A DNA stretch of 64,000 bases from Ceriagrion tenellum. Taxonomy: Eukaryota; Arthropoda; Insecta; Odonata; Coenagrionidae. Below, one piece after another: positions 22,701 through 37,700 of this stretch. Position 1 is the stretch's first letter; each line of letters starts with the position of its first letter. Both the position numbers and the translations under genes were made by a program. The stretch spans positions 59,046,964 through 59,110,963 of the forward strand of contig OY720637.1 of NCBI GenBank assembly GCA_963169105.1, read 5' to 3'. The notes under the pieces are model-generated. The model saw only the letters and a program-made list of their open reading frames with translations. It ran no database searches and was not told where the DNA came from.

Positions 22701-25700
22701 TTTTATAATAACAAAATATGTAATACAAAAAAATAATAATAAAACACAAAATATATAATAACAAAATACGTGCTTTAATTTTTAATCAAGACTGTATGGA
22801 ACGTATATAGACTTGGCTTAAAATAATATGTTTAGAATACTTCGGTACGAAAAATACGAGACAGGTGAATATTACCAAATATTATCGTAATTTTCAGGGG
22901 CTGTGGTAAATTACCTAAAATACCACAGTAATTTATATAAATTGTCTTGGTACTTTTCAGAATGGCCCATTTCTAGCCATTACCTGACCAGCCAATAGTG
23001 GTAATGTTCACCGTGCCTTACCAAATTTCCTTGTTTTTACAGTATATCTTTAAGATAAGGTAATCTCCAAATCCCTGGCGGTTTTGTGGCGAGTGAGAAT
23101 GGGTAATAGAGCATTTACCGGGCCTTTCCCAAGCGTTCCGGTGATTTACAAGTGTTAATTGAGCACTGCAAATACCTTGTGGGCGCTTTCTCAAGTAAAC
23201 GCCTCCTAAACGCTTTTATAATGCTCTACTAGGCGAACCTCCAGCATTTACAAGCGCTCGCCAAAGGATTGCAAGCAAGCTCTCAATAAACGCACAACAA
23301 AGGCCTTGGAATGCTTTCCTCGGCGTTTGCTTGAGCGTTTGTAATACTGACTACGAATGCTTAGTGAGCGGGTGTTGTTACGCCAATAATGGATTCTCAT
23401 TGAATGCTTTTCACGAAAGATTTTCCAAACGCATAGGAAATCCCCTACTGAACATTTCTACGGCATTCACGAGCTCTCTACAAAATCTAATTTTTACACG
23501 TGCAGTAGACCCTCAAATGGCTTGGTCGCGTAAGATTCCATCGCTCATCTCAGTAAGAAGCAGTTACCATGATCGCTCATGGTGGTGCTGGTTCTGATCG
23601 GTAAGTTGTAGCTGCGATTGAGACAAAGACTTAACTCACGCACCATCATCTATTCCTAGTTTCCATAACTTTGAAGTAAGTTTTGTGCCATGACTATTTC
23701 GCAAATATCACTCACAGATGTCAGAGTGAATGTGCAGCATACCATTCTCTCCTTGGTAGGACATAGTTCCCCCAGTAAAAACAAGGCTGTGATCCACGCC
23801 TTATCATTATTTGCTATATTGTATCAATGGTATCAATCCACATCGACGAAATAGAAATCGAGCCGAATCGAGGTCACTCAAGGTTGTGTTGCACAGGGCG
23901 ATTTGCGGAAATGGAGTACATAGTATATGACAACGAAGCGTGTTTCTTACTTTTTTTCGACTGTAGCAACTGTGGCATTCCAAGGAGATTGATCGCGCCC
24001 GGAAAATCATGTCACTACAGTATTTTTTCTCCACAGTTATCCAGGATCCGAAACATATTTGGCATCAGATGGACGTGGCTAAAACTTTAGGGACGGTCCC
24101 CAATAAGGGACCAAATGCTTATCGGTAAGGCAGAAAATGTCTTTGGAGCCCCATTTGAGCATCTGTGAAACGCTCACAGAATGCTCTATGAATCCCTACC
24201 ACCCAGTCACACTAAGCGTTTTCATTTCTTAACAAACGCCTACGAACCGCTGTAAAAGCCATTTTTGAGAACATACAATAACGCCTAAAAATACCTCACC
24301 AAGGCAATAAGCGCACATGGAGCGGCCAGGAAATGCCTAGGAATCTTTAAGAAACGCTTACAAAATGCCTTCGGCATACACAATTGTGATTAATGAACGC
24401 CTATTTTAGCGATGGCTTAGGATTTGCGATGCCTTATTGAAGCTTAGAAAAAAGCTTAAACAATGTCGAATGCCCTCTCAAAAACCACCAGGGGTAGCAT
24501 TCACTCTTCCATCTTTTCATCAATTTGTAAAGGATTTGTTAATGTTGAGAGATCATTAATGCAAAATAGATAGGGCCACTGTGACAGCAAGACAGCATGC
24601 AAGTGTAACAACACGCAAAACAATACATTTCTGACATAGGATGGAACTTATTTTGTAAACTTGAGAGCCTTAGGAATTCATATGCTAAAAATTATTCAGT
24701 TGTTTTTAAAAAATATGTTTTCAACCTCACAGCTGTTTGACCCATCATAGATTGCCAGGGTCAAATTTCAGCTGACTAAAGATGAGATTTTTCCCCATGT
24801 AAAAAAATCTGTCCTGATGGTAATTACTCAAATTGAGAATCACTTCTGGGAGCAAATTTCAACCCTTAAAGTACACTTTATTGCATTCATCAATATAGGT
24901 AGAGTGGGGAATAAACCTCATGTTTGTACTGAGTTCTGCTCTACTGGTGGGGAAAAACTGGGTGATTTGACATTTTTTTCCAAAGATAATTTTAATGATG
25001 TAACTTATTTCCCCTTAGCTTTTAATTGCGTTTTTAGGAGAAAAAACTGTTCAAAGGTAATTATGCAGGTGTTCATAATTTTAGGTAGAATAACTTAGCT
25101 TCAGGAAGTCACCATAGTCTAAGCCACTCAGCTTGACCTCAATCTCTTTACCAGTAAGCACATGCTTGTTCATGACGTGCACCGCTAGGTATAATGGGGT
25201 TTGCATCCAGGAGTCTTTTCACCCTTCAATGAGGCCTCCCGCTCGGGACATGGCATTGATGATGTTCGTGGATAATGTTATAATGCCAGTTTTTCATAAA
25301 TCTTTATGTATACATAGATTAATATGCAGCATATTTTGTAAATTGACATTGGTGAAAATAAATTTGAGTCAAATGTCATAGGATGAATAGTCATAGAGTG
25401 TCAAATGAATAGTCAATAGAGTAGTAGTGTCAAATGAATAGTCATAGAGTACTCAGAATATTGACCTCAATAGGGTGTAACCAAACCATGCTGACTTCTC
25501 ACCAAGAAATATGGACCCAGCTTCAATGTTTTCAGATGAACCACACAATCAAGGTGGTCACCTAGGTCATTCAAGACTCACCATTTGTTTCATTTAACCT
25601 GCTTTATATATTTCGGTACGAGGCCTAATTATTTGAAAATATTCTTCTCCTATGGAAAATATCCACATTTTCAAAATCAAACAATGCCAATGGTGAATTT

Positions 25701-28700
25701 TCGTTAAAGTCAAAAAGACAGCTTGTCAGAGTGAGTGATGCAAAAAAAATTGTAGAAGAATCAGTAATATATTTAACTTTGATTTCTTTATCATCTTCCT
25801 CAGATGTTAGGATGCCACATAGCACACAGATTCACTCCCTGTAGTTTCAGGAATAAATACTCAATTTAATAGCTACAATATATACCACTAGTTTGCTTCA
25901 CAGCTTCTGTCGCTGACCTATGACTTTTCTCCAGCCCTACTGTCACCCTGTGAACACTACAGATATGATAGTCAATTCTATGAAAGGTGTGAAAGATGAC
26001 AATGATGCCTATGTATATAGAAATGTACCCTCAACCAAGATGACAATGATGATGAAATAACTGCCTCATCATGCAATGGTACAAACAATGATGCTGTAAA
26101 CATCTTTAAGTCTGATTTTGTGGAAGCTAAAGATATTATAGATGAAATTGTAAATAGATCTTTCTTTTTCATGCTTGTTGTGCTCTGTTTCTACATTCAT
26201 CTGTGCACCCTTAATGCTTTGCTTTTCTAATCAAGAAATAAGGCGATTGAATAATTTTTTTTTCATTTTGACTTTTACATGAATCACAGATTTCAAATGA
26301 AAACAGGAGACTTAAATAATAATAATAATAATAATATAATATAATATTTATTTGCCTCTAGGATCCTTTACAATAAAATTTCATGATATAAGGCACGTCA
26401 AATTGTACTAAGCATCTTGTACAACAGAGTTACAGAGCAAGAATTTAAAGAATGACACAAGTCAAGTAGTATTAAAAATTCATTCACTGAGTAAAAAAGC
26501 TTTTCACACAGGAGAGCCGTTATTCACAAATACAGATTTTGTATCAATTACTTTAAGGTCATCTGGCAGCTTGTTGAAAATTCTCAACCCCATGGTTTTG
26601 GGTGCTATTGATGCTCCTTTAGTCCTGACGTGTGGGATGTAGAAATTCCTATTACCTCTGGTATCATAATTATGCATATCTGAGTTCTTTACAGCATCAA
26701 AATAATCACACTTTACCCTGGTGACTACTGATAAGATATACAAGCATGGAAGGGGAAGCATTCCCAATTTCTTAAATATTGGGCAACAATGAGCCCTATA
26801 TCGCTCTTTGGCAATTAGCCAGACAATCGTTTTCTGGATTATGAATATCCTAGTAGCATGACTGGAGGAACCCCAGAATATAGGTAATATCAGGCCTTAT
26901 CTTAGAGTAAAACTCGCCATAATACATGGTCAATAAGACACTGATGGATACAGTAGACCTTAAGGTATAATTATAACTCGAACAAGAAAACAGAGAGAAC
27001 TTAATTTATTAGCCAACTTGCCTATGTGCGTTTCCCAAGACAGATGGCTTTCAATATGCAGGCCAAGTAATTTAACTGTGTCCACCTCATTTAGTGCCAC
27101 ATTGTTCACCATAAAGCTATATTCCCTCTTCGTTTTATTAATATTAGGGAAACATAATAATTGAGATTTACTCTAATGAGGCAATTATTTACACACCATT
27201 TAGTTAAATTGGTTATTAATTGCTCTCCCACGCGTATCACTGCATCCTGCTTAGGAGCTGACAGAATGAAATTAGTATCATCAGCATAGACTCTAGGATG
27301 AACATTCTGTATACTGGAGGAGAGTTGAGGCAGGTAATGAATAATAAAAATAAAGTAAGTCCCAACACAGAGCCCTGTGGGACACCACTTTTCACAATTC
27401 TGCAAGTAGAGTTGGATGAAATATTATCCTTGTTGACACTGACATATATTGTGTCCTATTGTCCAGATAGAAACAACAAATTTTTATGTATGCCTCTAAT
27501 ACCGAAACTATCCAGCTTACTGCTTGGGATTTTATGGTTGACAGTTGTGAAAGCATTTGTGAAGTCAAAAAGCAAACCTACTGTCTCTAGCTTTGCCTCA
27601 ACTGATAAGAGGATTCTATCCATCGTTTGGTGACAAGCTGTTGCTGTTGACTTATTACGGACAAAAGCATGTTGGTACTTTGAAATCAGTCAATATTTCT
27701 CCAGGTACGACATTAATCTGCCATAGAAAGCTTTCTCAAAGATTATCCCTATCTGATTTTGAATGGCAATGGGTCTGTATGACCTAAGATCATTCAAATC
27801 ACCTTCATTCTTGTATAGAGGAATGACTTTTGAAACTTTCAAGGAGGATGCATAAACACCTTGATTAAAAGATAAGTTGATCAGGTATATGAGGGGGTGA
27901 AGGATTATATCACATGCAAGTTTTAGTAGGCATCTTGGTAAATTGGAAGGTGGTGTATGCATCGGTAGATGTTAATGTTAGTTTTGGTGCCTTTTATGAG
28001 AAATTTATGTATTATTTTAGCATAGCATTTCCTATCACCACAAAGAAGGTGAGGCATAATCAGATAAGAAACCATGGATTACAGACGAAATTTGCATGCT
28101 ATCTGCTAAGCTAAAAGACCTGCTTAAAACTTGTAAAGAAAATAATTAATTAGATTTGAAGCTGGAATACGGTGCAATTAACAGATTTTATGTGCACCTG
28201 GTTACGCATGCCAAAAGCACCTATAATGATAGAAAATTAATGCAATCAAAGTGTAAATATAAAGAGATCTGGAATATAATAAAAAATCACTGGGCTTGTG
28301 ATAATACTCTGCATTCTCAGTTGCCAAAGCTCGTAGGCAAGCTTGGTGGGTCTACTCATGAGGGGCATAATTTAGCTACCATCTTTAATGATCACTTTAG
28401 CCAAAACTCTATGGCTCAACATAATGTAAGCTTGGAAGAAATGGACAGTCCACCATGTGGTAATTCCTTTTTCCTCTATCCTTACACAGAAACTGAGTTG
28501 AAACATGATTTTAAATCTGGAGACAAAACATACAGCTGGCCCGGATGAGGGAAAGATATCTTAAAGATATTTATATCAAATTGAACTTGAACAACTTGAA
28601 AATATAGAGTATTTATGTTATTTATTTAATAAATTAGGAGTTCTTTCTATGAATGAATATGTTTACAAGAAAGTTCCATTTAAGGAGTTTGTCAAGGTAG

Positions 28701-31700
28701 AAGTGAGGTAATATGGGTATGCTAACACGCAACCTTGCCCATGTGAAAAAATATAGTAAGATTTCCCTGACCTAGGTTGTATCTATAACATATTTTATCT
28801 GTATTTCATTCATGGTTTTTAAGTTCAGTGACATACTTGAATAGAATGAAAAAGGAAATCCAGTTATTATTATCTAGCAATCATTACATGTGGCCTAGGA
28901 GAAAAAAATTAATTTTTATATTTAATTTTTATTTAATATTTAACAATTGCTTTTCATAGAATAAATAATACTTGGATCTGGAATTTCAGTGTATTATTTA
29001 TAGTGCAGCCAGGGGTAGGCATATATGAGGGAGCAGTTAAAGAAATATGGCTTTCAATACTTGCAGCACTAAAACTCAGCTAAGAGACTTGGATATCCTG
29101 AAAAAAATATTCTAATTTTCAAGGGATTACTTACTTAGTAATTTGTACAATCATCAAGGTCATTTGTGTAGAGGTCTGTGATCAGTCAAATAACCTGTCG
29201 ATGTCTGTGATCAGTCAAAGGACTTAGGAATAAGAAAAACACCCGTTACATGTGCTCATTACAGCAAGCCACATTGAACTACTTTATTTTCCTAACAAGA
29301 CCGCCTGGTGGGAGCACAATACAATCATCATACAAAATGCAAAATGTTGGGATATGCCTACCAACCCAACAATTTGTAGGTCAAGCGATGAAATAGCTTA
29401 ATTTTTCATCTTTCATGTGCTGAAACGGGCAAAAAAATTTCATCTACTTCAAAGGACTTTGGTGACATTTATATAATGTCTGATTTGATTCCTGGAAGAC
29501 TAATGACCCCAGGAGGAGACAGATTTGTGAAGATAATTTGGGAAATTAGTCTTTTGGCACTAGGAGTCCAAGCCACAAGAGAGTCTAAAGATGATGGTGA
29601 GTAATAGTTTTTTTTTTAATATTAGTGTGTGGTGCTGAAGTCTAGGGTATAACTTACCCCAGGAATTGAAGATACATATGAATAGATTCTTCCAAGTTAA
29701 ATGGTTTTTTTTGTATTAAACCAGCAAACTTAGACAGCACAACAACAGCAAGGTATCATTTTTATCCATGTTACTTCTTGATGGACAAAAACTATTCAAT
29801 TATCAAGAACATATGTCTAGTGAAAATTTTAAATAAATGAAATCAGAGCTGGGCAGAATATCAAATACAATAAAATCTGGTTATAACACACCTTAGAATA
29901 GCATGATTTAGGGTAGGTATACCACTGATCAAAGCATGTCCCCAAAAATTATGTTCATTTTTCTCTTTTACTGTCTTTGCATCTAACTTATTATGAGCCA
30001 TTCCATTCTTTCACAGCACAATTTTTTATTAGAAGTCTATACCTGGGACCTGTGAATGGCCTTGTGCAACAATGTTCATGCTTTGAATTAACAATTCACC
30101 ATGTTCATCACCCCTGATTTGGAAAACCCACCTGGTTCCCACAACATTCTTGCTTACAGGTCTTTTGACGATTTCCCACGCTTCATTTTTAACCATATTC
30201 TGCATCTCACCTTCCATAGCCTCCCTCCACTTCTTTGCGTATGGGCCAGATAAAGCTTCTTGAACAGTTTTGGGCACTACAATGTCCCCTTCTTCCCTCA
30301 CCTTTTCTCTTGTTCCCTGGCCTGCCTCCACAGCTTAGTACCTGGTACCGGCAACCTCCTCATCATCATTCAGGGATGCTGAAAGGTGGCATTCATGGCA
30401 GTGGGCTGCTCTCCGTGGCCTGCTGGATCTCCTCAGCATTGTTGCCTCCACTTGCTCCCTCACGGTCTCGGCTAGTGGGGACTGGCTCCCTGGATGGGTA
30501 GGATTTACATACCGCTCTTCACTCTCCTTCACATCATCTTCATCTGCCACAACTGCTTCCCCTGGGACGGACATCTCAAAAATGTTGATTTCTCTATTCC
30601 CATCGTCATCCTCATCAGGAACAGGGATGATTACTGCAGTTTCTGCATTTTCACTTGAGCATGGCCCTTCCTCTTTCTTATACCTTTCTTGAAATGGGAA
30701 TGAGTCTTCCTGAAATATCACATCTCTTCTCACAATTACTTTATTTTTGGGGTGTGTGTGGATGACTTACTAGTGATTGGGACAGAGAGTAAAGTTAAAT
30801 CGTTCAAGGATGAGTTAAGTAAAGTACTTGAATTCAAATATTTAGGGCAACCTAGTAATTTGTTACCCATAAGTGTATCAAGAGAAGGTGATGTGATTAG
30901 TATAAATCAGAGTAATTATGTAAAAAAGTGTTGAGAGAGTTCAAGATGGAAAATGCCAAGGGTTGTTCTGCACCATTAATAGCAGATTCTAATGTAATCC
31001 ATGAAGGTAAAAATGCAGATGAATTGTTTAATCAAAAGGTGTATCAGCAAGCTATCGGTAGTTTACTCTACTTGTCAAATTGTTCTAGGCCTGACCTAGC
31101 CTTTGCAGTTTGTAAATTGAGCCAGAAATGTAGTAATCCTGTCAGAAGTGATTGGAACTTGGTGAAACATGTTTTTCGCTGCTTAATCAAGACAGGAGGT
31201 ATCAGTTTATTCTGTTGCAGGAAAAATAAACCAAGTTAAGTCACAGTACAGTTAGTTAAAAGTTACAGTTTACACTGATGCAGATTGGGCAAATGACCAG
31301 AAGGACAGAAACAGTATCAGTGGTTATGTGATTTTTCTAGCAGGTGCTCCAATTATGTGGCAGAGTAAGAAACAAGAGTGACAGCTACCTCAACAGTGGA
31401 AGCACAGCACATAGCCATGTATGAAACTGTTAAAGAAGTGTTATGATTATGACAATTTTTGATTGAATTAAACCAGGAAAAGTATGTCTTCACCGATAAG
31501 TATCCTAGAGGACAATTTAGGAGCAATGTGTGTTGCAAAGAATAAAATCCTGTCTGACCACACGAAACATATAGACGTAAAGTATCATGCAATCAGAGAA
31601 AGGGTACAATCTGGTATGATAGATTTTCAATATGTTGAATCTGAGAATAACCTTGCTGATATTGTTACCAAACCTCTTCCAGGGCCTAAAACAGAAGAAA

Positions 31701-34700
31701 TTGTCAAATTGTTTGATGTGAATTGATCAATGTGATGTATTGATAACTGGATAGGGCTGTGCTTCATTAATTGGTAATTGATTACTCAGGAGTAGTATTT
31801 GTGTTGCTTTAATTCATTCATATGTGTAACACTTTAATTTACCTATTGTCCATCAAGGGGAAGTGTTAAAATAAGTTGGTTGGTAGTGCCAGCCAATAGA
31901 AGAGAGGTTGGCAGCATTGTTTTTTTAGTGTGATAAGTCTACGGAGCCTAGCGGTTGTACTCAGTCAAGTGTAGAGCTACGGCTTCATTGGTTTAATGAT
32001 TGTACACTGGACAGAAGAAATAAACCAGTGTTAAATGTAGAGATGCGTTGGTACCGGTACCCAGTTCTCAGTACTGCCGGTTCTTGGCCCTTAGAACCGG
32101 TACCGAGAACCAATCACATAAAGTCAGTACTTAGGAACCGGCTCGGAACGGTGGCAAGGATTTGAATTTTGCGCCCAAACCCCTCAAAACCCCCAAACCC
32201 CCGAAAGCAAAACCTGGAGAAAGCACCTGAAGTAAAGCCTGTTATAATGTGAAATATTGGCCCATCATGTTAGTTTGACGTTTTAAACTTGGACTAGTTT
32301 TGTTATACTTGGCTAATAAAATTATGGAGAAGATCTTGTTTTATTTACTGAGTTTTCTAGTTTATTTGCCTCTTAAGTGAAATTGTCCTTCAGTTCTTGG
32401 TTGTTTGTTGAAACTTTCCATTCATTCAGAAAATAAGAGTCCATTGTTGGAACCGAGTATTGAGAACCGGGAACTGACAGGTAAGAACTGGACCGGTATC
32501 GAGAACCGGAAAAATTTAGGAACAGACTCATCCTTAGTTAAATGTAGACTTCTAATATTTTTAACCATAAACTCAATCCATCTTTGTTGGGCAGAAACAT
32601 TGCAAATCAACAGGTTCAGGTTCCCATTATTCACTGCAGTTTTCACTAACAGAGCTCTTGATTATCTGGGCCAACAATAAGAGTGGAAAGAATCTTTGCT
32701 TTGTTGAAATTGATGCTGTGCCATCGGTTTGGTCAGCGCACAAATCTGTGCTAAGCTTTCCCAACCAAAGAGTGCGACTCTGTTTTCCATGGTTGCCTCT
32801 GGGTGCTATATCCACAATTTTTCTTCTAATATCAAACTGTCTAAAATTACTTAGCCCTTATTAACTTCAGATCATACTTCAACACCAGATTCAAAATGCT
32901 TTTAGACAGTTTTATGTTAAAAATTATGAACTGTATGATTTCCAACGGCCATATACTTTGTTTCATCATATTTTTAGCTGTGCTGTGCATTGCTTGATAC
33001 TGTTCATTAAATTGTTTGTCTGTCACAGTGACGCTGGAGCTATGCATCTCAGCACAACATTCCCACGTGGTTGAGATTCACGACTGCAATTGAGATAAAT
33101 TTTGATCATCCTTATGATCAGAAACTAATGCATTGAAGGCATGCATATTTCCTGATTCCTGCAAGCAATTGTTAATAAATTCTCGTGAATGAAAAAGCAT
33201 TGCAGTGCTTCAATTTCTGTTTGTAGGTGAATCTACCCATCCAAATTACTTTCGTCCTTTAAGTTAACAGTCTAAATTGTAAGTAATAGACAGAGCATTC
33301 TCCTTTTATTAATGCTGTAGTAGCTGATGACTTCCTGAATGAGCATATAAACTGCTGTATCCTCTGAAGTAGGGGATGCTTTTTGCCCTCTATGGCTATA
33401 TTTTTCATTTTAATGAGATGGGAATAGCGACAGACTTTGAAGAAATTAGCTCTTGCACAAGGTTCATTCGTTTAACCTGTGGAATTCACATCTCATTGCA
33501 TTAATACAAAGATGGATACTGTAGACATGTCATTCAAACTTCATTTATAGCAATCTGTTGATAATGTTTCTATCTTTTCAAAGGCTATCTTTTTCCTTTA
33601 CCTATGTAATATATATAACACCATGGTAACTTAGGTGTGAGATGATCAAGGGCACACATTAACTATATTCTTATGTAATATCAATGAATGTAATCAGTTC
33701 TGTTATTATTTTTTGTGTTATAATGAGCAATATAGTCAAAAGATTATCATTGATTTTAATTATGTAAATTTATTTGAACAAATATTGTGATGTCAAAGCT
33801 TTCCTGTAGGCCATTTTTGCTGAATTATGTAGCATTTTTTGGGCATACCCCCCCCCCCATTTATCCCTCTTTGGACAATTTATCCTCTGCGGACTATTTA
33901 TCCTCCGGACTTAGCCGAAGGACTTGCCCGAGGCGCGCCCCGACGCGCCACGCCACTTCGCGCTAACGACATCTGTCGCGCCAACGACGTTCGCGAAACT
34001 CCAGCCGTCTTCGCGAACTCAGCGTCTTCTGCCATCGGCGTCTGCTGCCCTCGGTGACCTGCCCTCGGTGACCTGCCCTCCCTCCCGAGGACCTACTCTC
34101 GTTTATATAGCAGTTGGAGACGGAAGAATACGAGAATGTGAAATGCCGACAGTCTCGCGCAAATCGGTTTCATACCAGTAATCCGCGAACGGAGATGAAA
34201 AGTAGTTCCTTTCTCCAATTGCATACCTACACCGCATGGTTCCCCATTCCATAAAACTACCTCCCCTCCAAGACTGCCAATCACCTGTTCCCCCTCACTC
34301 CACCAGCAACTTTCTCTTTTTGACCTCGCTGAAATTTTCCCCTCCGAGGTAGCCAATCGCCTCTACTTCCTCTACCTACCCCTTTCCACTTCCTTCCGTC
34401 TGAATTTCCCCTCCTTCGACGGAAATCGCCACCGGCCTTTTTGAGATAGACCGTGGTTTGGAGAGGTTCTACTCTTGCTGTCTCGAGTTGTTGCTGTTTG
34501 AATTTGAAACGTAGACGTCAAAGCAAAGGTTGGCTGACCCTTACTTGTTTGTATGTGTTAAGCTGCTGAAATACATTATCTTTAATTTGGTTGTAATTCA
34601 ATATACTTGATTGTTCCCGATTTCCTCCTGCCTGTCTCACTCGTATTTTTGGGAAGAATTTGTTTTTAGGGCATTCTCGGAGAGAGACACCTTTGACTCT

Positions 34701-37700
34701 CCCCTCGAGTGCTTCAATTATACTCAACTTCCTATGCAAATTATCTCTCTCTCTCGTGAGAGCTCTTCCCTTTTCTCTAAATGATTTACCAACTTACAAT
34801 TACAGGAGCAATATGTATCAAAACATGGTTGTATTTGTTTGGTAATTGGTTTTTGCAGATATCTTCATTCCTGAGATCCCACCAGCAACCACACCTCAGC
34901 CACTTGTTAAAAAGGCAACTGAGCTGTGGAGATGCCATGCTAAGAAGAAATTGATGGATGGTGAGGCTATGTTAAATGAATTGAAGCACAATTTTGATGT
35001 TCGTGGATTGGTAAAGAAGTGAGTTTTTATACTATGAATTGTTCAAATTATCGAAAAAGCCTTTTATTTGCCACAAATTATAACATAAATGCAAGCCGGT
35101 ATTAAACTTTTAAGATCTGTTAAATCTCAGTTCAAATTTCTCTTATGAATGGGATGATAATGCTGACATCATTTAATTTATAAATACTTACAAAGATTAC
35201 TATTACATAATAACTTATGTGATAATCTACATTGGTAACTACAGTCCTTAATTAATAATAATAATAATAATTTTATTAGCCCCGTAGGTTTGTGATACAA
35301 ACATAAGGCAAGTCAAAAACAAAAATAAGTTTAGGAATCCCAAACATCCACAAATTATGAATGTGCTCCCATTGGCAGTTTAAAATTAAAGGCATTGGAT
35401 GATTAATATTCGAAATGATGACCAAATTTTTAGCTCTTAATTTTGGTTTAATATCAAATCTGACAAACTTCATGATGTCCAAGAATTAATCATGAGATAT
35501 CTCATATTTTCAGAATGCTGTATCCTTTTTCTCTGAGCAGAGATCTCTTCTATATCTTTGGATTCATCTGCAATCCTAAAATGCAGAATATCATATAGTT
35601 ATTTTGTCTTTCCCTGGAATGATAATTAATTTCCATCTCCTAATACTGATTTTGCAAGAACTACAAACCTCTCTATACATTACTGGTAAAATATTATAAT
35701 AGACTTACTGCAAACCAAATGTCAAGTACCTGAAACTAGTCTATCAAACACACTTTCATAACATAGGCATCACCATAAGGGGACAAGGGTGGGTGGGACA
35801 TTCTACTGGGTTAACTACAAGGAGGATGTCAAAAATTGGTGCAGAAGGTGCAAAGTTTGTGCCACCACGAACGGGTCGAGGGGAAGAGAAATGGCACCCA
35901 TGGACCAGTACAACGTGGGGAGCCCATTGAAAGGTTAGCGTAGCCATTGACATAGCGGGGCCCTTTCTGGAAACAGGCTCAGAAAATAAATACATCCTGG
36001 TAGTCACAGATTACCTTTGAAAATGGATTGAAGCATATCCAATACTGAATCAGGAAGCTGCTACCATCGCAACTGTCCTGGTGAGAGAATTATTCTCACG
36101 CTTTGGTACTCCTTCAGAACTACACTTTGACCAAGGCAGTAACTTCGAGTCTGTTGTGTACCAAGAAGTCTGTTTGCTCATGGGGATAAGAAAAACAAGA
36201 ACTATGCTGCTGCACCCACAATCGGATGGCATGATCGAGCATATGAATAGGATGATGAACAGATAGGTACAAAAACTCTTTCTTTCCACGAACAATAAGC
36301 GACCACAATAAAAATTGAGCTCCGTTAAATACACTCATATGATACATGCCACCATTTCATCTCCAAAAAACTTACACCTTTACATGGCTGGTGACCTAAC
36401 ACCCCCTGCCACACACCCATTACGCGGCTTGCGGGGTGTTATGTAGATGTAGACGATTGGCCGACACCTCTCCAAGGCGGTCTCGGAGAACCAGTGTGAT
36501 TGGGATGAATATCTATCACTATTCCTTCTAGCACATAGATTTTCGGTCCATGAAACTACAGAGTAGACCCCAGCCTGCATCCTCTTCAGGAGAGAATTAC
36601 ACCTGCCATGTGACCAGAGGTTTGGCAGTAAACCCAGCAAAGAGTGCATAGAGGGAGAGGATTATGTCAGTCATTTGAAGGAACAAATCCATAATCTTGT
36701 CCACAGCAATATGGAGAAAGCCAGTGACGGAATGAAGCGGACCTATGATACTCGGGTGCAAGAGGGAGATTTCCAGGCCAAAGACCAACTATGGTTCTAC
36801 AATCCCCAGAGGCAGCATGACCTGTCCCCTGAACTTCAATGAGCAAGGGAAGGCCCGAATGAAGTCCTGAAGAGAATAAACTATGTCATTAATCATATTT
36901 GCCAACTCCCTTGAGGAAAACCTAATGTGATCCATTATAATCGACTGGCACCTTACAAAGGTGGCAACGCAAGAGTCTAGGAAGACCAAGAGGTGGATGC
37001 ACATCTGGTGGGCAATCAAATTGGCCAAGACCTGAGTAAGAACTATTCTGGGATGAAACAGCCTCAAGGAGGGGGCAGTGCAGAAGAAGAATCTTCGAGA
37101 GGATTCTGGAAACGACTGTTGAAATAGGGAAGCTTCCAGAACCTTGGCAATGGGTGGCTGTTGATGAGAGGTTGAGAGAGAGGAATCAACAGGGCATGAT
37201 ACAAAAAATAGCCTTTTGCGAGCGACTTTGAATGTTGCAGTGTGAACACTTTAGGTGAAATAAATGTGTTAAGAGTGTTCTGTATAAAGAAATCGCACCC
37301 TCAACAGGGATAACAGAGTTCAAGAGGTGGAAACTCTTGGTCTTGCCCAACACTCTGAGATCTGGCAGCATACACAGAGGCTCAGGCAAGCCAAGCTCCT
37401 GATTGAAGGACCCAAACCTGGACTGGCAAGAAGACTTCTACTATAAACAGAAGTCAATTACACATAATAGTGGGATTCCTTACTGGACACTATCAGGTTA
37501 TGAGGCACCTCCATCTTTTGAAGTTTGAGGACTCCACCAGATGTAGATGGTGCGAAGAAGAGGATGAAACAACATCCCACATTCTCTGCGATTGTCCTAC
37601 TCTGATGAGGACTAGAATCAGACACCTTTTCTGGAACCAGTCAAAGTCAGGGGTATCCCCATAGAGGACATGCTGGCCTTCAGCAAGGCCATTGGACTCT

